A DNA stretch of 64,000 nucleotides, from assembly GCA_016938875.1 (NCBI GenBank), contig JAFGTV010000047.1:1-64000 (forward strand), read 5' to 3'. The stretch comes from Paracoccaceae bacterium. Its GTDB lineage: Bacteria; Pseudomonadota; Alphaproteobacteria; Rhodobacterales; Rhodobacteraceae. The stretch's first letter is position 1. Each line of letters starts with the position of its first letter. Below the pieces are notes generated by a model. It ran no database searches. It saw only the letters and a program-made list of their open reading frames with translations, and had not been told where the DNA came from. Position numbers and translations under genes: made by a program. This document shows positions 17,650-27,866 of the stretch, piece after piece.

Positions 17650-18948
17650 TCAGCGTTCGGGGATCAGCCCGCGTGGGCTGAACCGCAGCACCAACAGCAA
17701 GATCACCCCCATGGTCAGCAGCCGCATATGCGCCACGCTGTCCAGCAGATGCGCCTTGAGCGGCGAGCCATCCGCCATGCCAGAGGTCGCAAGATCCATC
17801 ACGAAGGCGCCAAAGGGTTCGACCTCGACCCACAGAAACCAGATCAGGAACCCGCCCAGAACCGCGCCCCAGTTGTTGCCCGACCCGCCAACGATCACCA
17901 TCACCCAGATCAGAAAGGTAAAGCGCAGCGGCTGGTACGACCCGGGCGTCAACTGGCCGTCCAGCGTTGCCATCATCGCCCCGGCCAGCCCGCAGATCGC
18001 CGAGCCCAGAATGAACACCTGCAAATGGCGCGCCTTGACGTTCTTGCCCATCGCCTCTGCCGCGACTTCGTTGTCGCGGATCGCGCGCATCATCCGTCCC
18101 CAAGGAGAGTTCAGCGCCTTTTCCGACAACCAGATCAGCCCCAGCAGCACCACCGCGAAAAGCCCGGCATAGCAAAGCTTTACGAACAGGGTCGAGGCCG
18201 TCACGGGATCTATCCCGATGCTTTCGGCCCGGGCCACGAAGCCGGCGCTTTGTTGCAGGTCGACCTCATAGGGGACCGGACGGGGCAGGCCGATGACGTT
18301 TTTCACGCCCCGGCTCAGCCAATCCTCGTTTTTCAGGATCGCGATGACAATCTCCGCGATGCCCAGCGTCGCAATCGCCAGATAGTCGGAGCGCAGCCCC
18401 AGCGCCGTCTTGCCGATCACCCAGGCCGCGCCGGCCGCCAACAGACCGCCCACCGGCCAGCTCAGCAGGATCGGCAGGCCCAGACCGCCCAGATAGCCGG
18501 TTGCCGCCGGGTTGACCGCCTCGATCGCGTCCACGGCGGGGTCGAACACCGCGCGAAACAGCACAAAGCCCACGATCAGCCAGGCCACCATTGCGCCCGT
18601 CCGGCCCCAGCCGCGCGCCATCCGCGTCCAGATCACGATGGCCCCCGCGATCGACACCAGGCCCATCATCAGGCCCGCCCCGGCGCGCAACCCGCCCGCC
18701 GCCCAGGCCTCGCCCACCGGGGGCATGGCCACGATCACCGCCCCCAGGCCGCCCAGCGCCACGAACCCCATCACGCCGACATTGAACAGGCCCGCATAGC
18801 CCCATTGCATGTTCACCCCCAGCGCCATGATCGCCGAGATCAGCCCCATGTTGAGAATGCCAAGGGCGGTGTTCCAGCTTTGCAAGGCCCCGGTGCCGAC
18901 GATCAGCAGGGCGACAAAGGCAAAAAGCAGCGCGTCGCGTTTGGTCAT
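17650..18948 (-). CDS. livM: Branched-chain amino acid ABC permease LivM
   Basis: This 432-residue inner-membrane permease has about ten hydrophobic segments and the LivM signature late in the protein. The N-terminal region is longer than in E. coli LivM, as often found in alphaproteobacteria. Its ATG overlaps the livH TGA by four bases. It is the last gene of the unit livK-livG-livF-exported protein-livH-livM. It forms a channel heterodimer with LivH for Leu/Ile/Val or related amides. Confidence 0.92.
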   Translation of the reverse strand: MTKRDALLFAFVALLIVGTGALQSWNTALGILNMGLISAIMALGVNMQWGYAGLFNVGVMGFVALGGLGAVIVAMPPVGEAWAAGGLRAGAGLMMGLVSIAGAIVIWTRMARGWGRTGAMVAWLIVGFVLFRAVFDPAVDAIEAVNPAATGYLGGLGLPILLSWPVGGLLAAGAAWVIGKTALGLRSDYLAIATLGIAEIVIAILKNEDWLSRGVKNVIGLPRPVPYEVDLQQSAGFVARAESIGIDPVTASTLFVKLCYAGLFAVVLLGLIWLSEKALNSPWGRMMRAIRDNEVAAEAMGKNVKARHLQVFILGSAICGLAGAMMATLDGQLTPGSYQPLRFTFLIWVMVIVGGSGNNWGAVLGGFLIWFLWVEVEPFGAFVMDLATSGMADGSPLKAHLLDSVAHMRLLTMGVILLLVLRFSPRGLIPER

Positions 18949-19955
18949 ACCGATTTCCCCCGGAAAAGGCCCGTCGGACGGAACAGCAGCACGATCACCA
19001 GGATCACGAAGCTGACCGCGAATTTATAGTCGGTGGACAAAAGTTGAACCAGGCCAGTGGGTTCCAGGTTCTCGGGCATCAGATAGACCAGCACCTTTTT
19101 CCACGCATAGGTGATCGTCACCTCGGAAAACGCGATCACGAACCCACCGGCGATCGCGCCCAGCGGACTGCCCAGCCCGCCGACGATCGCAGAGGCAAAG
19201 ATCGGCAGCAAAAGCTGGAAATAGGTGAACGGTTTAAAGGATTTGTCCAACCCGTAAAGCACCCCCGCAATGGTCGCCAGCGCGGCGACCAGGATCCAGG
19301 TGATCGCCACCACCCGTTCGGGATTGATACCCGACAACAGCGCCAGGTCCTCGTTATCGGAAAAGGCGCGCATGGATTTGCCGGTCCGGGTGCGGTTGAG
19401 GAACCAAAAGAGCGCGGCCACCACGATCACCGCCGTGACGATGGTCAGCCCCTGGGTGGTGCGGATCGCTAACCCTTCGTCCAGACCGGTCATCTGCTTG
19501 AAGTCGCGCGCAGTGACGATGAACCGCTCGCCATCGGCAAAGCTGCGGTCATCGGGGCCGATGATGAACCGCACCAGCCCGTTCATGATGAACATCACGC
19601 CCATCGACACGATCACCAGGATCACCGGCTTGGCCTTTTCGCGGCGGTAGAACCGATAGACCGCCCGATCCGTGCCCAGCACCAGCAACGCCGTGACCGC
19701 GATCCCGACCGGCAGCGCCAACAGCGCCGTGGGCAACGGGCCCAGGCTTGCGCCCAGCGATTGCAGCCACCAGGTCAACAGCACCGTCACCATCGTGCCA
19801 AAGGCCATGGTATCGCCATGGGCGAAATTGGAGAACCGCAAGACCCCGTAGATCAGCGTCACGCCCAGTGCGCCCAGGCTCAGCTGCGCGCCATAGGCGG
19901 TGGCGGGGATCAGCACGAAATTGGCAAACACCACCAGGGCGTTGAGAATCTCCAT
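18945..19955 (-). CDS. livH: Branched-chain amino acid ABC permease LivH
   Basis: This is a 336-residue permease with about eight membrane segments and the typical LivH opening, including GALGVTLIYGVLRFSNFAHGD (about residues 30-50). A GTG at 19958 precedes the ATG at 19955; the GGAGGA site is better spaced for the ATG. It partners LivM. A 114-base gap separates it from the upstream small exported protein gene, so it may have an extra promoter or processing site. Confidence 0.92.
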   Translation of the reverse strand: MEILNALVVFANFVLIPATAYGAQLSLGALGVTLIYGVLRFSNFAHGDTMAFGTMVTVLLTWWLQSLGASLGPLPTALLALPVGIAVTALLVLGTDRAVYRFYRREKAKPVILVIVSMGVMFIMNGLVRFIIGPDDRSFADGERFIVTARDFKQMTGLDEGLAIRTTQGLTIVTAVIVVAALFWFLNRTRTGKSMRAFSDNEDLALLSGINPERVVAITWILVAALATIAGVLYGLDKSFKPFTYFQLLLPIFASAIVGGLGSPLGAIAGGFVIAFSEVTITYAWKKVLVYLMPENLEPTGLVQLLSTDYKFAVSFVILVIVLLFRPTGLFRGKSV

Positions 19956-20069
19956 CACGCGTCCTCCGTCATCCGCAGGCGCTGCGCCCGGGAAAACAAT
20001 TCAAAAGCGGAACCTTGGCCCATTCTCTTCATCCTTCGATAGCAGGCGCGCCGGGCGCGGCCCGCCCGT

Positions 20070-20480
20070 TCACTCTTGCGGCTCTGTACAGCTGCCCTGG
20101 ATTGTGATCGCGACGACCTCGGACTGGCCGGTGGCCGCGTCCAGATCCAGGCGCGCGTGGCGGGTCAGCACAAAGCGCAGATCGTCAAAGATACTCATCG
20201 CGCCCGCGCCTTGTCCGGCCTCCATCGCGCCGCCGCTGGCCTGCAGGACGGTGCCATCACTATCGGCCAAGCGCCGGAATTCATACAGAGATTGCCCGTC
20301 CTCATCGGTCAGGATCACCTTGTCGCCCACCTTGTCCCCGACCCGCAGATCAAAGGGGACGGTGGTCGTTTGGCAGTCGCCCATCGTGGTGACGCAGGCC
20401 AGATCGGCCACGCAGTCCAACTCCAGCGCGGCGGCTGGCAACGGTCCCAAGAGGGTAAGCGAAAGGATCACGGCGCGCAT
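20070..20480 (-). CDS. Small exported protein inside the liv operon
   Basis: This 136-residue protein has a short signal peptide (about 1-19, ending AAALE) and a compact, acidic mature part with Cys23, Cys29 and Cys36 near the N-terminus and another Cys near the C-terminus, which could form two disulfides. It starts two bases before the end of livF and is clearly in the same transcript. I do not recognise the family. Its position suggests a periplasmic accessory, but a role in transport is inference only. Confidence 0.75.
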   Translation of the reverse strand: MRAVILSLTLLGPLPAAALELDCVADLACVTTMGDCQTTTVPFDLRVGDKVGDKVILTDEDGQSLYEFRRLADSDGTVLQASGGAMEAGQGAGAMSIFDDLRFVLTRHARLDLDAATGQSEVVAITIQGSCTEPQE

Positions 20481-20481
20481 C

Positions 20482-21192
20482 TCATCCCCCCAAAAAGGTC
20501 CGGCGCACGTCGGGATCGGCCAACAGCGCCTTGCCGGTGTCGGTATAGGCGTTGCGCCCCTGCACCAGCACGTAACCCTTGTCGGCGATCTCCAGCGCCT
20601 GGCGGGCGTTCTGTTCCACCATCAGGATCGAGATGCCGGTGCGCGCCACCTCGATGATCCGATCGAACAGCTCGTCCATCACGATCGGGCTGACGCCCGC
20701 GGTCGGTTCGTCCAGCATCAGCACGCTGGGCTTGGTCATCAGCGCGCGTCCCACGGCGACCTGCTGGCGCTGACCACCCGACAGCTCGCCCGCGGCCTGG
20801 CGGCGCTTGTCGCGCAGGATCGGGAACAGGTGATAGACCTCTTCGATGGTGGTGGAAATGTCGTCACGGCGCAGGAAGGCGCCCATCTCCAGGTTCTCTT
20901 CCACGGACATCGAGGTAAAGATGTTGTTGGTCTGCGGCACGAAGGCCATGCCCTTGGCGACCCGGTCCTGGGGGCTGAGCGCGGTGATATCCTCGCCGCC
21001 CAGCCGGACCGCGCCGGAGTGGATGTTCAGCATGCCGAACACCGCCTTCATCGCCGTCGACTTGCCCGCGCCATTGGGCCCCACGATGACCGCGATCTGG
21101 CCGGGGTCCACTGCCACGGTGCAGCCATGCAGAATATCCGCGCCGCCATAGCCGCCCGTCATCCCGTCGCCGATCAGGAAAGGTTCAGACAT
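20482..21192 (-). CDS. livF: Branched-chain amino acid ABC ATPase LivF
   Basis: This 236-residue ATPase has Walker [10 protein letters not shown] near residues 38-46, signature ELSGGQRQQVA around 116-126 and Walker B SVLMLDEPTAG around 135-145. The length and the short form identify LivF rather than LivG. It acts as a heterodimer with LivG on the cytoplasmic face of LivHM. A gap of about 70 bases separates it from livG. Confidence 0.93.
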   Translation of the reverse strand: MSEPFLIGDGMTGGYGGADILHGCTVAVDPGQIAVIVGPNGAGKSTAMKAVFGMLNIHSGAVRLGGEDITALSPQDRVAKGMAFVPQTNNIFTSMSVEENLEMGAFLRRDDISTTIEEVYHLFPILRDKRRQAAGELSGGQRQQVAVGRALMTKPSVLMLDEPTAGVSPIVMDELFDRIIEVARTGISILMVEQNARQALEIADKGYVLVQGRNAYTDTGKALLADPDVRRTFLGG

Positions 21193-21261
21193 CCGCGCCC
21201 ACCCCGGTCTTGTTCTTGGTCAAAATACCCGTATCCCACGCCACCACGCGCGCCGCGCCGG

Positions 21262-22047
21262 TCACGACGCGCCCGCCTTGATCTTGTTCTTCAGCCCGGT
21301 GCCCAGATAGGCCTCGATCACCGCCTCGTTCTGCATGATCTCGTCGGCCTTGCCCTGGGCCAGCACCTTGCCCTCGGCCATCACGATGACCGGATCGCAC
21401 AGCCGCGCGATGAAATCCATGTCATGCTCGATCAGGCAGAAGGTATAGCCGCGCTCGCGGTTCAGCCGCACGATGGCGTCGCCGATCGTGTTCAGCAGGG
21501 TGCGGTTCACGCCGGCGCCCACCTCGTCGAGGAACACCACCTTGGCGTCCACCATCATCGTGCGACCCAGTTCCAACAGCTTTTTCTGCCCGCCCGACAG
21601 GTTGCCGGCCCGCTCATCGGCCAGGTGGTCGATGGTCAGGAACTCCAGCACCTCGTCTGCCTTGCGCGCCAGGGCGCGTTCCTCTTCGGCGACGCGTCCG
21701 CGCGAAAACCAGGCGTTCCACAGCCGCTCGCCGGACTGTGCCTCGGGCACCATCATCAGGTTTTCACGCACCGTCATCGAGCTGAATTCATGGGCGATCT
21801 GAAAGGTGCGCAGCAGCCCCTTGTGAAACAGCTCATGCGGCGGCAGGCCGGTGATGTCCGCGCCTGCCATGGTCACCCGGCCGCTGGTCGGCGGCAACAC
21901 CCCGGCGATGACGTTGAACAACGTGGACTTGCCCGCGCCGTTCGGTCCGATCAGTCCGGTGATCGACCCTTTGGCAATCTCGATCGAGGCACCGTCCACC
22001 GCGTGGAAGCCCCCGAAATGCTTATGGATATTCTCAGCCTTGATCAC
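21262..22047 (-). CDS. livG: Branched-chain amino acid ABC ATPase LivG
   Basis: This 261-residue ATPase has Walker [10 protein letters not shown] near 33-41, the LivG-type insertion after it, signature [14 protein letters not shown] near 145-158 and a C-terminal BCA_ABC_TP_C extension. The start codon is GTG at 22047, with a G-rich ribosome site six bases upstream. It pairs with LivF. The gene follows livK by about 130 bases. Confidence 0.93.
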   Translation of the reverse strand: MIKAENIHKHFGGFHAVDGASIEIAKGSITGLIGPNGAGKSTLFNVIAGVLPPTSGRVTMAGADITGLPPHELFHKGLLRTFQIAHEFSSMTVRENLMMVPEAQSGERLWNAWFSRGRVAEEERALARKADEVLEFLTIDHLADERAGNLSGGQKKLLELGRTMMVDAKVVFLDEVGAGVNRTLLNTIGDAIVRLNRERGYTFCLIEHDMDFIARLCDPVIVMAEGKVLAQGKADEIMQNEAVIEAYLGTGLKNKIKAGAS

Positions 22048-22175
22048 TTTCAGCCCCCCGCGCCGCGCCGCGTGTGCCCGCGTTCCTTAACGCAAACGGC
22101 CCGGAAACGCCCCGGGCCGCGCGTGGTTACGCCAGTTGCGGCGGCACGGCAAGGGGGCCGTGCCGCCGGTCACGA

Positions 22176-23357
22176 TCAGCGATAGCCGATGGTCTCGAAC
22201 TTGCCGCCTTCGACCTTGACGACGCGGTAGTTGCCCGCGCTTTCGCCGCCGCCGATGAATTCCGCCGCGGTTGCGCCGACGTAATCCACGTCCCCGCCAG
22301 CGGCCAGGATTTCCAGCGCCTTGGCCAGTTCGCCGGGATAGATCGGCTCGCCGGGGGCGTTGACCACATCCATGACCTTGTCCTTGTAGACCTGCGGATC
22401 GGTCGATCCGGCCGCCTGCATCGCCAGCAGGATCAGCGCGGCGGCGTCATAGCTCTCGGCCGAGAAGATCGCGGTCGCGTCAAACGCGTCGCCCACGAGT
22501 TCGGCGTATTTCTCGGCGCCGGGGCTGTCGGTGCCCGGAAGCTGCCCGGTCGAGCCGTCGATCTCGTCGCCGAACTTGTCGGTGGTGGCATCCGACACCA
22601 TCCCGTCGGGGAAGTGGAACGTATCGAACGCGCCCAGGTCGAGCGCCGCGCGCACGATGCCCGCGCCGCCGCGGTCGGCATAGCCCGCGACCACCAGCAG
22701 ATCGCCCCCGGCCGAGGCCAGTGCGCCCACTTCGGCGGAATAGTCGGCCTTGTCGTCCTCGTGCGCGGCGGAAATCGTCACCGTGCCACCGGCATCGGTG
22801 AACGCGCCTTCAAAGCTGGACGCCAGACCCTTGCCATAGTCGTTGTTGGTATAGGTCAGCGCGACGGTCTTGATGCCGTTTTCCATCAGGATGTCGGCCA
22901 TCACGGCGCCCTGGCGGGCATCCGACGGCGCGGTGCGGAAGAACAGCCCGTCATCCTCGACATCGCTGAGCGCCGGAGAGGTCGCCGAGGGCGAGATCAT
23001 GACCATGCCGTTGGGCTTGGCCACGTTGGCCAGGACCGCGCCGGTCACGCCCGAGCAGGCCGCGCCGACAATGCCCTTGACCCCGTCCGAGGTGATCAGC
23101 CGTTCGGCCGCGGCCGTGGCGGCGGCGCTGTCGATACAGGTGGAATCGGCGCGCACCGGGACCACCGTGGTGCCCCCCAGCAGCAGGCCGGACGCGCTGA
23201 CCTCGGCGATCGCCAGTTCGGCGCCCGCGCCCATGGCGGGGGCCATCGACTCGATCGGGCCGGTAAAGCCCAAGAGCACGCCCAGCTTGATTTCCTCGGC
23301 CGAGGCAGCGCCGGCCATCAGGCTGGTCGCGGCGGTGGCCATAAGCAGCTTCTTCAT
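22176..23357 (-). CDS. Branched-chain amino acid-type periplasmic binding protein
   Basis: This 393-residue Peripla_BP_6 protein has a clear signal peptide (residues 1-20, ending AASA). The mature part begins EEIKLGVLLGFTGPIES, the opening of the LivJ/LivK and amide-binding group. It leads the operon, with a GGGAGTT ribosome site. Ligands in this family include Leu/Ile/Val, amides, urea and aromatic acids; the sequence alone does not decide. Confidence 0.92.
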   Translation of the reverse strand: MKKLLMATAATSLMAGAASAEEIKLGVLLGFTGPIESMAPAMGAGAELAIAEVSASGLLLGGTTVVPVRADSTCIDSAAATAAAERLITSDGVKGIVGAACSGVTGAVLANVAKPNGMVMISPSATSPALSDVEDDGLFFRTAPSDARQGAVMADILMENGIKTVALTYTNNDYGKGLASSFEGAFTDAGGTVTISAAHEDDKADYSAEVGALASAGGDLLVVAGYADRGGAGIVRAALDLGAFDTFHFPDGMVSDATTDKFGDEIDGSTGQLPGTDSPGAEKYAELVGDAFDATAIFSAESYDAAALILLAMQAAGSTDPQVYKDKVMDVVNAPGEPIYPGELAKALEILAAGGDVDYVGATAAEFIGGGESAGNYRVVKVEGGKFETIGYR

Positions 23358-23479
23358 GGTTCAACTCCCGTGTTGGAACGTAAATCCGGCGCGAACACTA
23401 AGCCGCGCCCGGTGAAAAGGAAAGAGGATCCGCGTCGCATCCCTGCCGCATCCGGCCCCGTTCGCGCCGCCGCCCGGGA

Positions 23480-24493
23480 TCACCCCGGGTCGCGCCCTGC
23501 GCGGCTGCCGCGTTCACGGTAGGGGGTGGTGTTGTAATGCGCCCGGTAGCATTTCGAGAAATGGCTGGGCGAGGCAAAGCCACAGGCCAGCGCCACGTTG
23601 ATCACGCTCATGTCGGTCTGCATCAGCAGGTTGCGTGCCTTAGCCAGGCGCAGTTCCATGTAGTACCGCTTCGGGCTGCGGTTGAGATAGCGGCGGAACA
23701 ACCGCTCCAGTTGGCGGGTGGACATGCCGGCTTCTTGCGCCAGGGTGGCGGGCGATACCGGCTCTTCCAGGTTCTGCTCCATCTCCTGGATGACCTGCGA
23801 CAGCTTGGGGTGGCGCACGCCGATGCGGGTCGGGATCGACAGCCGCTGGGTGTCGCGATCGGTGCGGATCGACGAATAGATCAGCTGATCGGCCACCGCA
23901 TTGGCCAGATCCGGCCCGTGGGCGTCGGCAATCAGCTTTAGCGCAAGATCGATGGACGAGGTGCCCCCCGCGGTCGTCATCCGGTTGCCGTCGATCACGA
24001 AGACCGATTTGGTCAGCTCGATCTGCGGGAATTCCTCGGTAAAGCCATCCTGGTTTTCCCAGTGGATCGTGGCGCGCCGCCCCTCCAGCAACCCGGCCTG
24101 GGCCAGGGCGTGGGCCGCGGTGCACAGCCCGCCGATCGCCAACCCCTTGCGCGCCTCGCGCCGCAGCCAGCCCACCAGTCGGCGCGTGGTGGCCGCCTGA
24201 ATGCCGGTGCCGCCACAGACCAGCACCAGGTCTTCGCGGTGCAACGGGTCCAGGTCCATGTCCAGCCGCATCGCGGTGCCGTTGGAACAGACCGCCTCGA
24301 TGCCGCCTTCGCCCGCCAACCGCCAGCGATAGAGCGTCCGGCCCGACATGCGGTTGGCAATGCGAAACGGCTCGATCGCGCCGGCAAAGCTGAGCATGGT
24401 GAACTGATCCAACAGCACGAAAACGATCTGCTGCGGGCGGCTGCCATCGGCGGCCACCTCGATCTGTTCGGGCTCTTGCGGATCTCGTGACAC
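23480..24493 (-). CDS. GlxA-family AraC-type transcriptional regulator
   Basis: This 337-residue regulator has an N-terminal DJ-1/PfpI-like glutamine amidotransferase domain (about 20-190) and a C-terminal AraC double helix-turn-helix (about 225-320). I chose the GTG at 24493, which has GGGGA upstream and gives the normal family length; the frame stays open upstream without signals. Relatives (GbdR, CdhR, ArgR-type) respond to amino acids and quaternary amines. It lies 122 bases upstream of the liv operon on the same strand and may control it. Confidence 0.85.
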   Translation of the reverse strand: MSRDPQEPEQIEVAADGSRPQQIVFVLLDQFTMLSFAGAIEPFRIANRMSGRTLYRWRLAGEGGIEAVCSNGTAMRLDMDLDPLHREDLVLVCGGTGIQAATTRRLVGWLRREARKGLAIGGLCTAAHALAQAGLLEGRRATIHWENQDGFTEEFPQIELTKSVFVIDGNRMTTAGGTSSIDLALKLIADAHGPDLANAVADQLIYSSIRTDRDTQRLSIPTRIGVRHPKLSQVIQEMEQNLEEPVSPATLAQEAGMSTRQLERLFRRYLNRSPKRYYMELRLAKARNLLMQTDMSVINVALACGFASPSHFSKCYRAHYNTTPYRERGSRAGRDPG

Positions 24494-24700
24494 GGTGTCC
24501 CCTGCGCAGTCTGCTGGGGTTCCGAATACAGGTTTGGCCGGGCGGATCAAGACCGCGCCCGCCGTGAGCGCCCCGGACCCGGTCGCGCAGGGCGACAACG
24601 GGGCAGGGGGAGCACATCCGCAAGGCGCGGGTTTTCCGGTGGCAGCACCGCGCACTTGCCCTTATAAGGCCCCGACCAAGACCGAGACGGAGCCCCGATC

Positions 24701-26056
24701 ATGACCCAGTGGCAAAAATCCGACTGGCGCGCCAAGCCCAGGGTGCAGATGCCGGACTATACCGACCCCGCCGCCCTGGCCGCGGTCGAGGCGCAGCTGT
24801 CCAAGTATCCGCCGCTGGTCTTTGCCGGCGAGGCGCGCAACCTGACCGCCAAGCTGGGCCAGGCCGCGCGCGGCAAGGCGTTCCTGCTGCAAGGCGGAGA
24901 TTGCGCCGAAAGCTTTTCGGAGTTTTCCGCCGACACGATCCGCGACACTTTCAAGGTCTTGTTGCAAATGGCGGTGGTGCTGACCTATGGCGCCAAGCTG
25001 CCGGTGATCAAGGTGGGCCGCATGGCCGGTCAATTCGCCAAGCCACGCTCGGGGCCGACGGAAACCGTGGGCGGGGTGGAACTGCCCAGCTACCGCGGCG
25101 ACATCATCAACGGGTTCGAGTTCACCCCCGAGGCGCGCATTCCCGACCCGAACCGGATGTTGCAGGCCTATACCCAGGCCGCCGCGTCGCTGAACCTGTT
25201 GCGCGCGTTTTCCAAGGGTGGCTTTGCCGATATCCACCGCGTTCACAGCTGGACGCTGGATTTCACCGATCGCGACGAGGCCGAGAAATACCGCGACATG
25301 GCCAACCGGATCAGCGACACGCTGGGCTTCATGACCGCCGCGGGGGTCAACGGCGACACGATGAACAGCCTGTCCGTGGTCGATTTCTTTACCTCGCACG
25401 AGGCGCTGCTGCTGGAATACGAAGAGGCCCTGACCCGGGTCGATTCGACCTCTGGCAACTGGGTGGCGGGATCGGGCCACATGCTGTGGATCGGCGACCG
25501 CACGCGCCAGGTGGACGGCGCGCATGTCGAATTCTGCCGCGGCGTGCTGAACCCGGTCGGGCTGAAATGCGGCCCGACGATTTCCGAGGACGACCTCAAG
25601 CGGCTGATCGAAAAGCTGAATCCCGACAACCTGCCGGGCCGCTTGTCGCTGATCGCGCGGTTTGGCGCGGGCACCGTGGGCGATCACCTGCCGCGCCTGA
25701 TCAAGGTCGTGCGCGAAATGGGTGCCGAGGTTCTGTGGACCTGCGATCCGATGCACGGCAACACGATCAAGTCGGCCAGCGGCTTCAAGACCCGCCCGTT
25801 CGAGTCGGTGCTGCGCGAGGTGCAGGAATTCTTTGCCGTTCACACCGCCGAAGGGACGATCCCCGGCGGCGTGCATTTCGAGATGACCGGCAAGGACGTG
25901 ACCGAATGCACCGGCGGCGTGCGCGCGGTGACCGACGAGGATCTGTCGTCGCGCTATCACACGGCCTGCGACCCGCGCCTGAATGCCAGCCAATCGCTGG
26001 AACTGGCCTTCCTGGTGGCCGAAGAGTTGTCGGCCCGCTACGACGCCACCCACTGA
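24701..26056 (+). CDS. aroG: Class II 3-deoxy-7-phosphoheptulonate synthase
   Basis: This 451-residue enzyme condenses phosphoenolpyruvate with erythrose 4-phosphate, the first step of aromatic amino acid synthesis. The class II (plant/actinobacterial type) signature [11 protein letters not shown] begins near residue 62, with metal-binding Cys68; an RFGAG stretch and a conserved HGN near 349 are also present. There is no ACT or chorismate mutase domain, so feedback control would be through the enzyme's own sites. It is monocistronic and divergent from the GlxA-type regulator. Confidence 0.95.
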   Translation: MTQWQKSDWRAKPRVQMPDYTDPAALAAVEAQLSKYPPLVFAGEARNLTAKLGQAARGKAFLLQGGDCAESFSEFSADTIRDTFKVLLQMAVVLTYGAKLPVIKVGRMAGQFAKPRSGPTETVGGVELPSYRGDIINGFEFTPEARIPDPNRMLQAYTQAAASLNLLRAFSKGGFADIHRVHSWTLDFTDRDEAEKYRDMANRISDTLGFMTAAGVNGDTMNSLSVVDFFTSHEALLLEYEEALTRVDSTSGNWVAGSGHMLWIGDRTRQVDGAHVEFCRGVLNPVGLKCGPTISEDDLKRLIEKLNPDNLPGRLSLIARFGAGTVGDHLPRLIKVVREMGAEVLWTCDPMHGNTIKSASGFKTRPFESVLREVQEFFAVHTAEGTIPGGVHFEMTGKDVTECTGGVRAVTDEDLSSRYHTACDPRLNASQSLELAFLVAEELSARYDATH

Positions 26057-26162
26057 CCCCAAGGCACGCCGCGCCTGGGCGGGGCCGTCAGCAGAATGGG
26101 TTTTGGCCCCAAGAAGAACCGCCCGGGCCCGTCTTATTGGGAAAAACCCCGGGGCCGGGCCC

Positions 26163-26807
26163 TCAGAGCAGTGCGACCGGATCAGTGCGCGCCGGGTCAG
26201 CCCCCGCCGCGCCCCCTTCGATCAGCCGAAGCGCGGGTGGGGCTGCGCGATCGGGGGCGGCGCGGTCGCGCCCGGTGTCCAGGATGCGGAACCGGCGCGG
26301 CGTGCGCCCGGCGCTGCCGATCGTGGCCAGCGCGCCCAGCACCTTGGCGCAGCCATCATCCTCGGTCCCCAGCGGCAACAGCAAGAGCCCCGCAAAAAGC
26401 GCCGGCCGCCCCACACCCTGGGGCGCAAGCAGGCGCAGCCGCGCCCCCTGGGCACGCTCGGACAGCAGCCGCGCGACGATCTCTTCCAGTTGCGGCCGTT
26501 CCTCGGGACGAATCAGCGCCGAGAGTGGCATGCCCCGCATATCCATGCCCATCAGGTCTTCCAGGTGCTGACCCGCCAGGCGCAGCCGCAGGTGGCGTGG
26601 CGCGATGGCCTCGGCGATAAAGCAGTTCGACAGGGCGCTGGAAAACCCGCGCGGGTCCAGTTGGGCGCGCGTCGGCAACGCGCCGTGGGCGGTGCGAAGG
26701 CGGCTCCAATAGGCCTCGACCTCGTCCAACGCGGTCAGCCCGGCGCCCCGCCGATATCCCGCCAATGCGATCACGGCCGCGCGGGGCCGTCCTGTTCCGT
26801 GTGCCAT
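26163..26807 (-). CDS. PAS-domain protein (PAS_5 type)
   Basis: This 214-residue protein has a PAS fold at about residues 30-160. It carries the phrase LRLRLAGQHLEDLMGMDMRG, characteristic of a short PAS_5 family seen mainly in alphaproteobacteria. No kinase, cyclase or DNA-binding domain follows; the C-terminus is Ala/Arg-rich and low in complexity. It is convergent with aroG. It probably senses a small ligand or redox state and passes it to a partner, but none is adjacent. Confidence 0.75.
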   Translation of the reverse strand: MAHGTGRPRAAVIALAGYRRGAGLTALDEVEAYWSRLRTAHGALPTRAQLDPRGFSSALSNCFIAEAIAPRHLRLRLAGQHLEDLMGMDMRGMPLSALIRPEERPQLEEIVARLLSERAQGARLRLLAPQGVGRPALFAGLLLLPLGTEDDGCAKVLGALATIGSAGRTPRRFRILDTGRDRAAPDRAAPPALRLIEGGAAGADPARTDPVALL

Positions 26808-26969
26808 GATGCCCCCCTTGGGCCTAGCTGTCGGGCCTCGGGCAGTCCGACGGGGCGTTGTCGCCCCGGCCGGGAAATGCTACGCGGGACCGACCCCGTT
26901 ATGGGGAGGATCATGCCATGACCGGGCCATGAACCGGCGGGAAATCTTTACCGAAGGTTAATATTGACG

Positions 26970-27863
26970 ATGATTAACTCTATGACGGGGTTCGCAGCCC
27001 AAAGCGGGCAGGGGGCGGGCCATGCCTGGGTTTGGGAGGTGCGTGGGGTCAACGGCAAGGGGCTGGACCTGCGCTTGCGGCTGCCCGACTGGATCGCCGG
27101 GCTGGAACCCGCGGCGCGGGCCGCCGTGCAGGGGCGGGTGGCGCGGGGCAGCCTGACGCTGGGCTTGCGGATCGCGCGCGCCGATCCCGAGGCCGGGGCC
27201 GCGCGGATCGACAAGGCCGCCCTGGAGGGCGCGCTGATCATGCTCAAGCATGTGCAGGCCGCCGCGCATGAGCATCATCTGACGCTGCGCGATCCCACCG
27301 CGGTCGAGATCCTGTCGATGCGCGGCGTGGCCGACACCGCCGCGCCCGAGATCGACACCAAGGTCTTGCTGGCCGACCTGATGGCCGATCTGGACCTGGC
27401 GATCGCCAGTTTCCTGGAGATGCGCGCCGCCGAAGGGGCCGAACTGGCCACTGTTTTGGGCCGGCAACTGGACACGGTCGCCCGGCTGATCACCCTGGCC
27501 GCCGCCGAGGCCGAGCTGCGCCGCGACAAGATGGCCGAGACCCTGCGCGCCAACCTGGCGCGGGTGCTGGACAATGCCGAGGGCGCCGATCCCGACCGCG
27601 TGGCCCAGGAACTGGCGCTGATCGCGGTCAAGGCAGACATCCGCGAAGAGATCGACCGGCTGGGCGCCCATGTCGCCGCCGCGCGCGCGCTGTTGACAGA
27701 GGCCGGGCCGGTGGGGCGCAAGCTGGATTTCCTGATGCAGGAATTCAACCGAGAGGCCAACACGCTGTGCGCCAAGGCGCAGTCGGCGACCCTGACCCGC
27801 ATCGGCCTTGACCTCAAGGGGGTCATCGACCAGATGCGCGAACAGGTTCAAAACGTGGAGTAG
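26970..27863 (+). CDS. YicC-family endoribonuclease
   Basis: This 297-residue protein matches YicC/YloC, now known as an endoribonuclease active on small RNAs, with the usual opening SMTGFA and C-terminal DUF1732 region (QEFNREANTLCAKAQ). The start is unsettled: TTG at 26964 lies six bases after AAGG, ATG at 26970 gives the family-typical MINSMTG, and ATG 26982 is also possible. The stop is four bases before gmk, the usual neighbour. Confidence 0.9.
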   Translation: MINSMTGFAAQSGQGAGHAWVWEVRGVNGKGLDLRLRLPDWIAGLEPAARAAVQGRVARGSLTLGLRIARADPEAGAARIDKAALEGALIMLKHVQAAAHEHHLTLRDPTAVEILSMRGVADTAAPEIDTKVLLADLMADLDLAIASFLEMRAAEGAELATVLGRQLDTVARLITLAAAEAELRRDKMAETLRANLARVLDNAEGADPDRVAQELALIAVKADIREEIDRLGAHVAAARALLTEAGPVGRKLDFLMQEFNREANTLCAKAQSATLTRIGLDLKGVIDQMREQVQNVE

Positions 27864-27866
27864 GGC

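Noticed and set aside
17050-19029. Long plus-strand open frame
   Set aside because: It lies over livM and MobA-like genes on the other strand, with no motif or ribosome site; it reflects GC-rich codons without stops.
19900-22185. 761-codon plus-strand frame over the liv genes
   Set aside because: Antisense shadow of livG and livF, which have perfect ABC motifs.
26100-26165. Hairpin after aroG
   Set aside because: Stem has a bulge and no clear T-run on either strand; not called a terminator.
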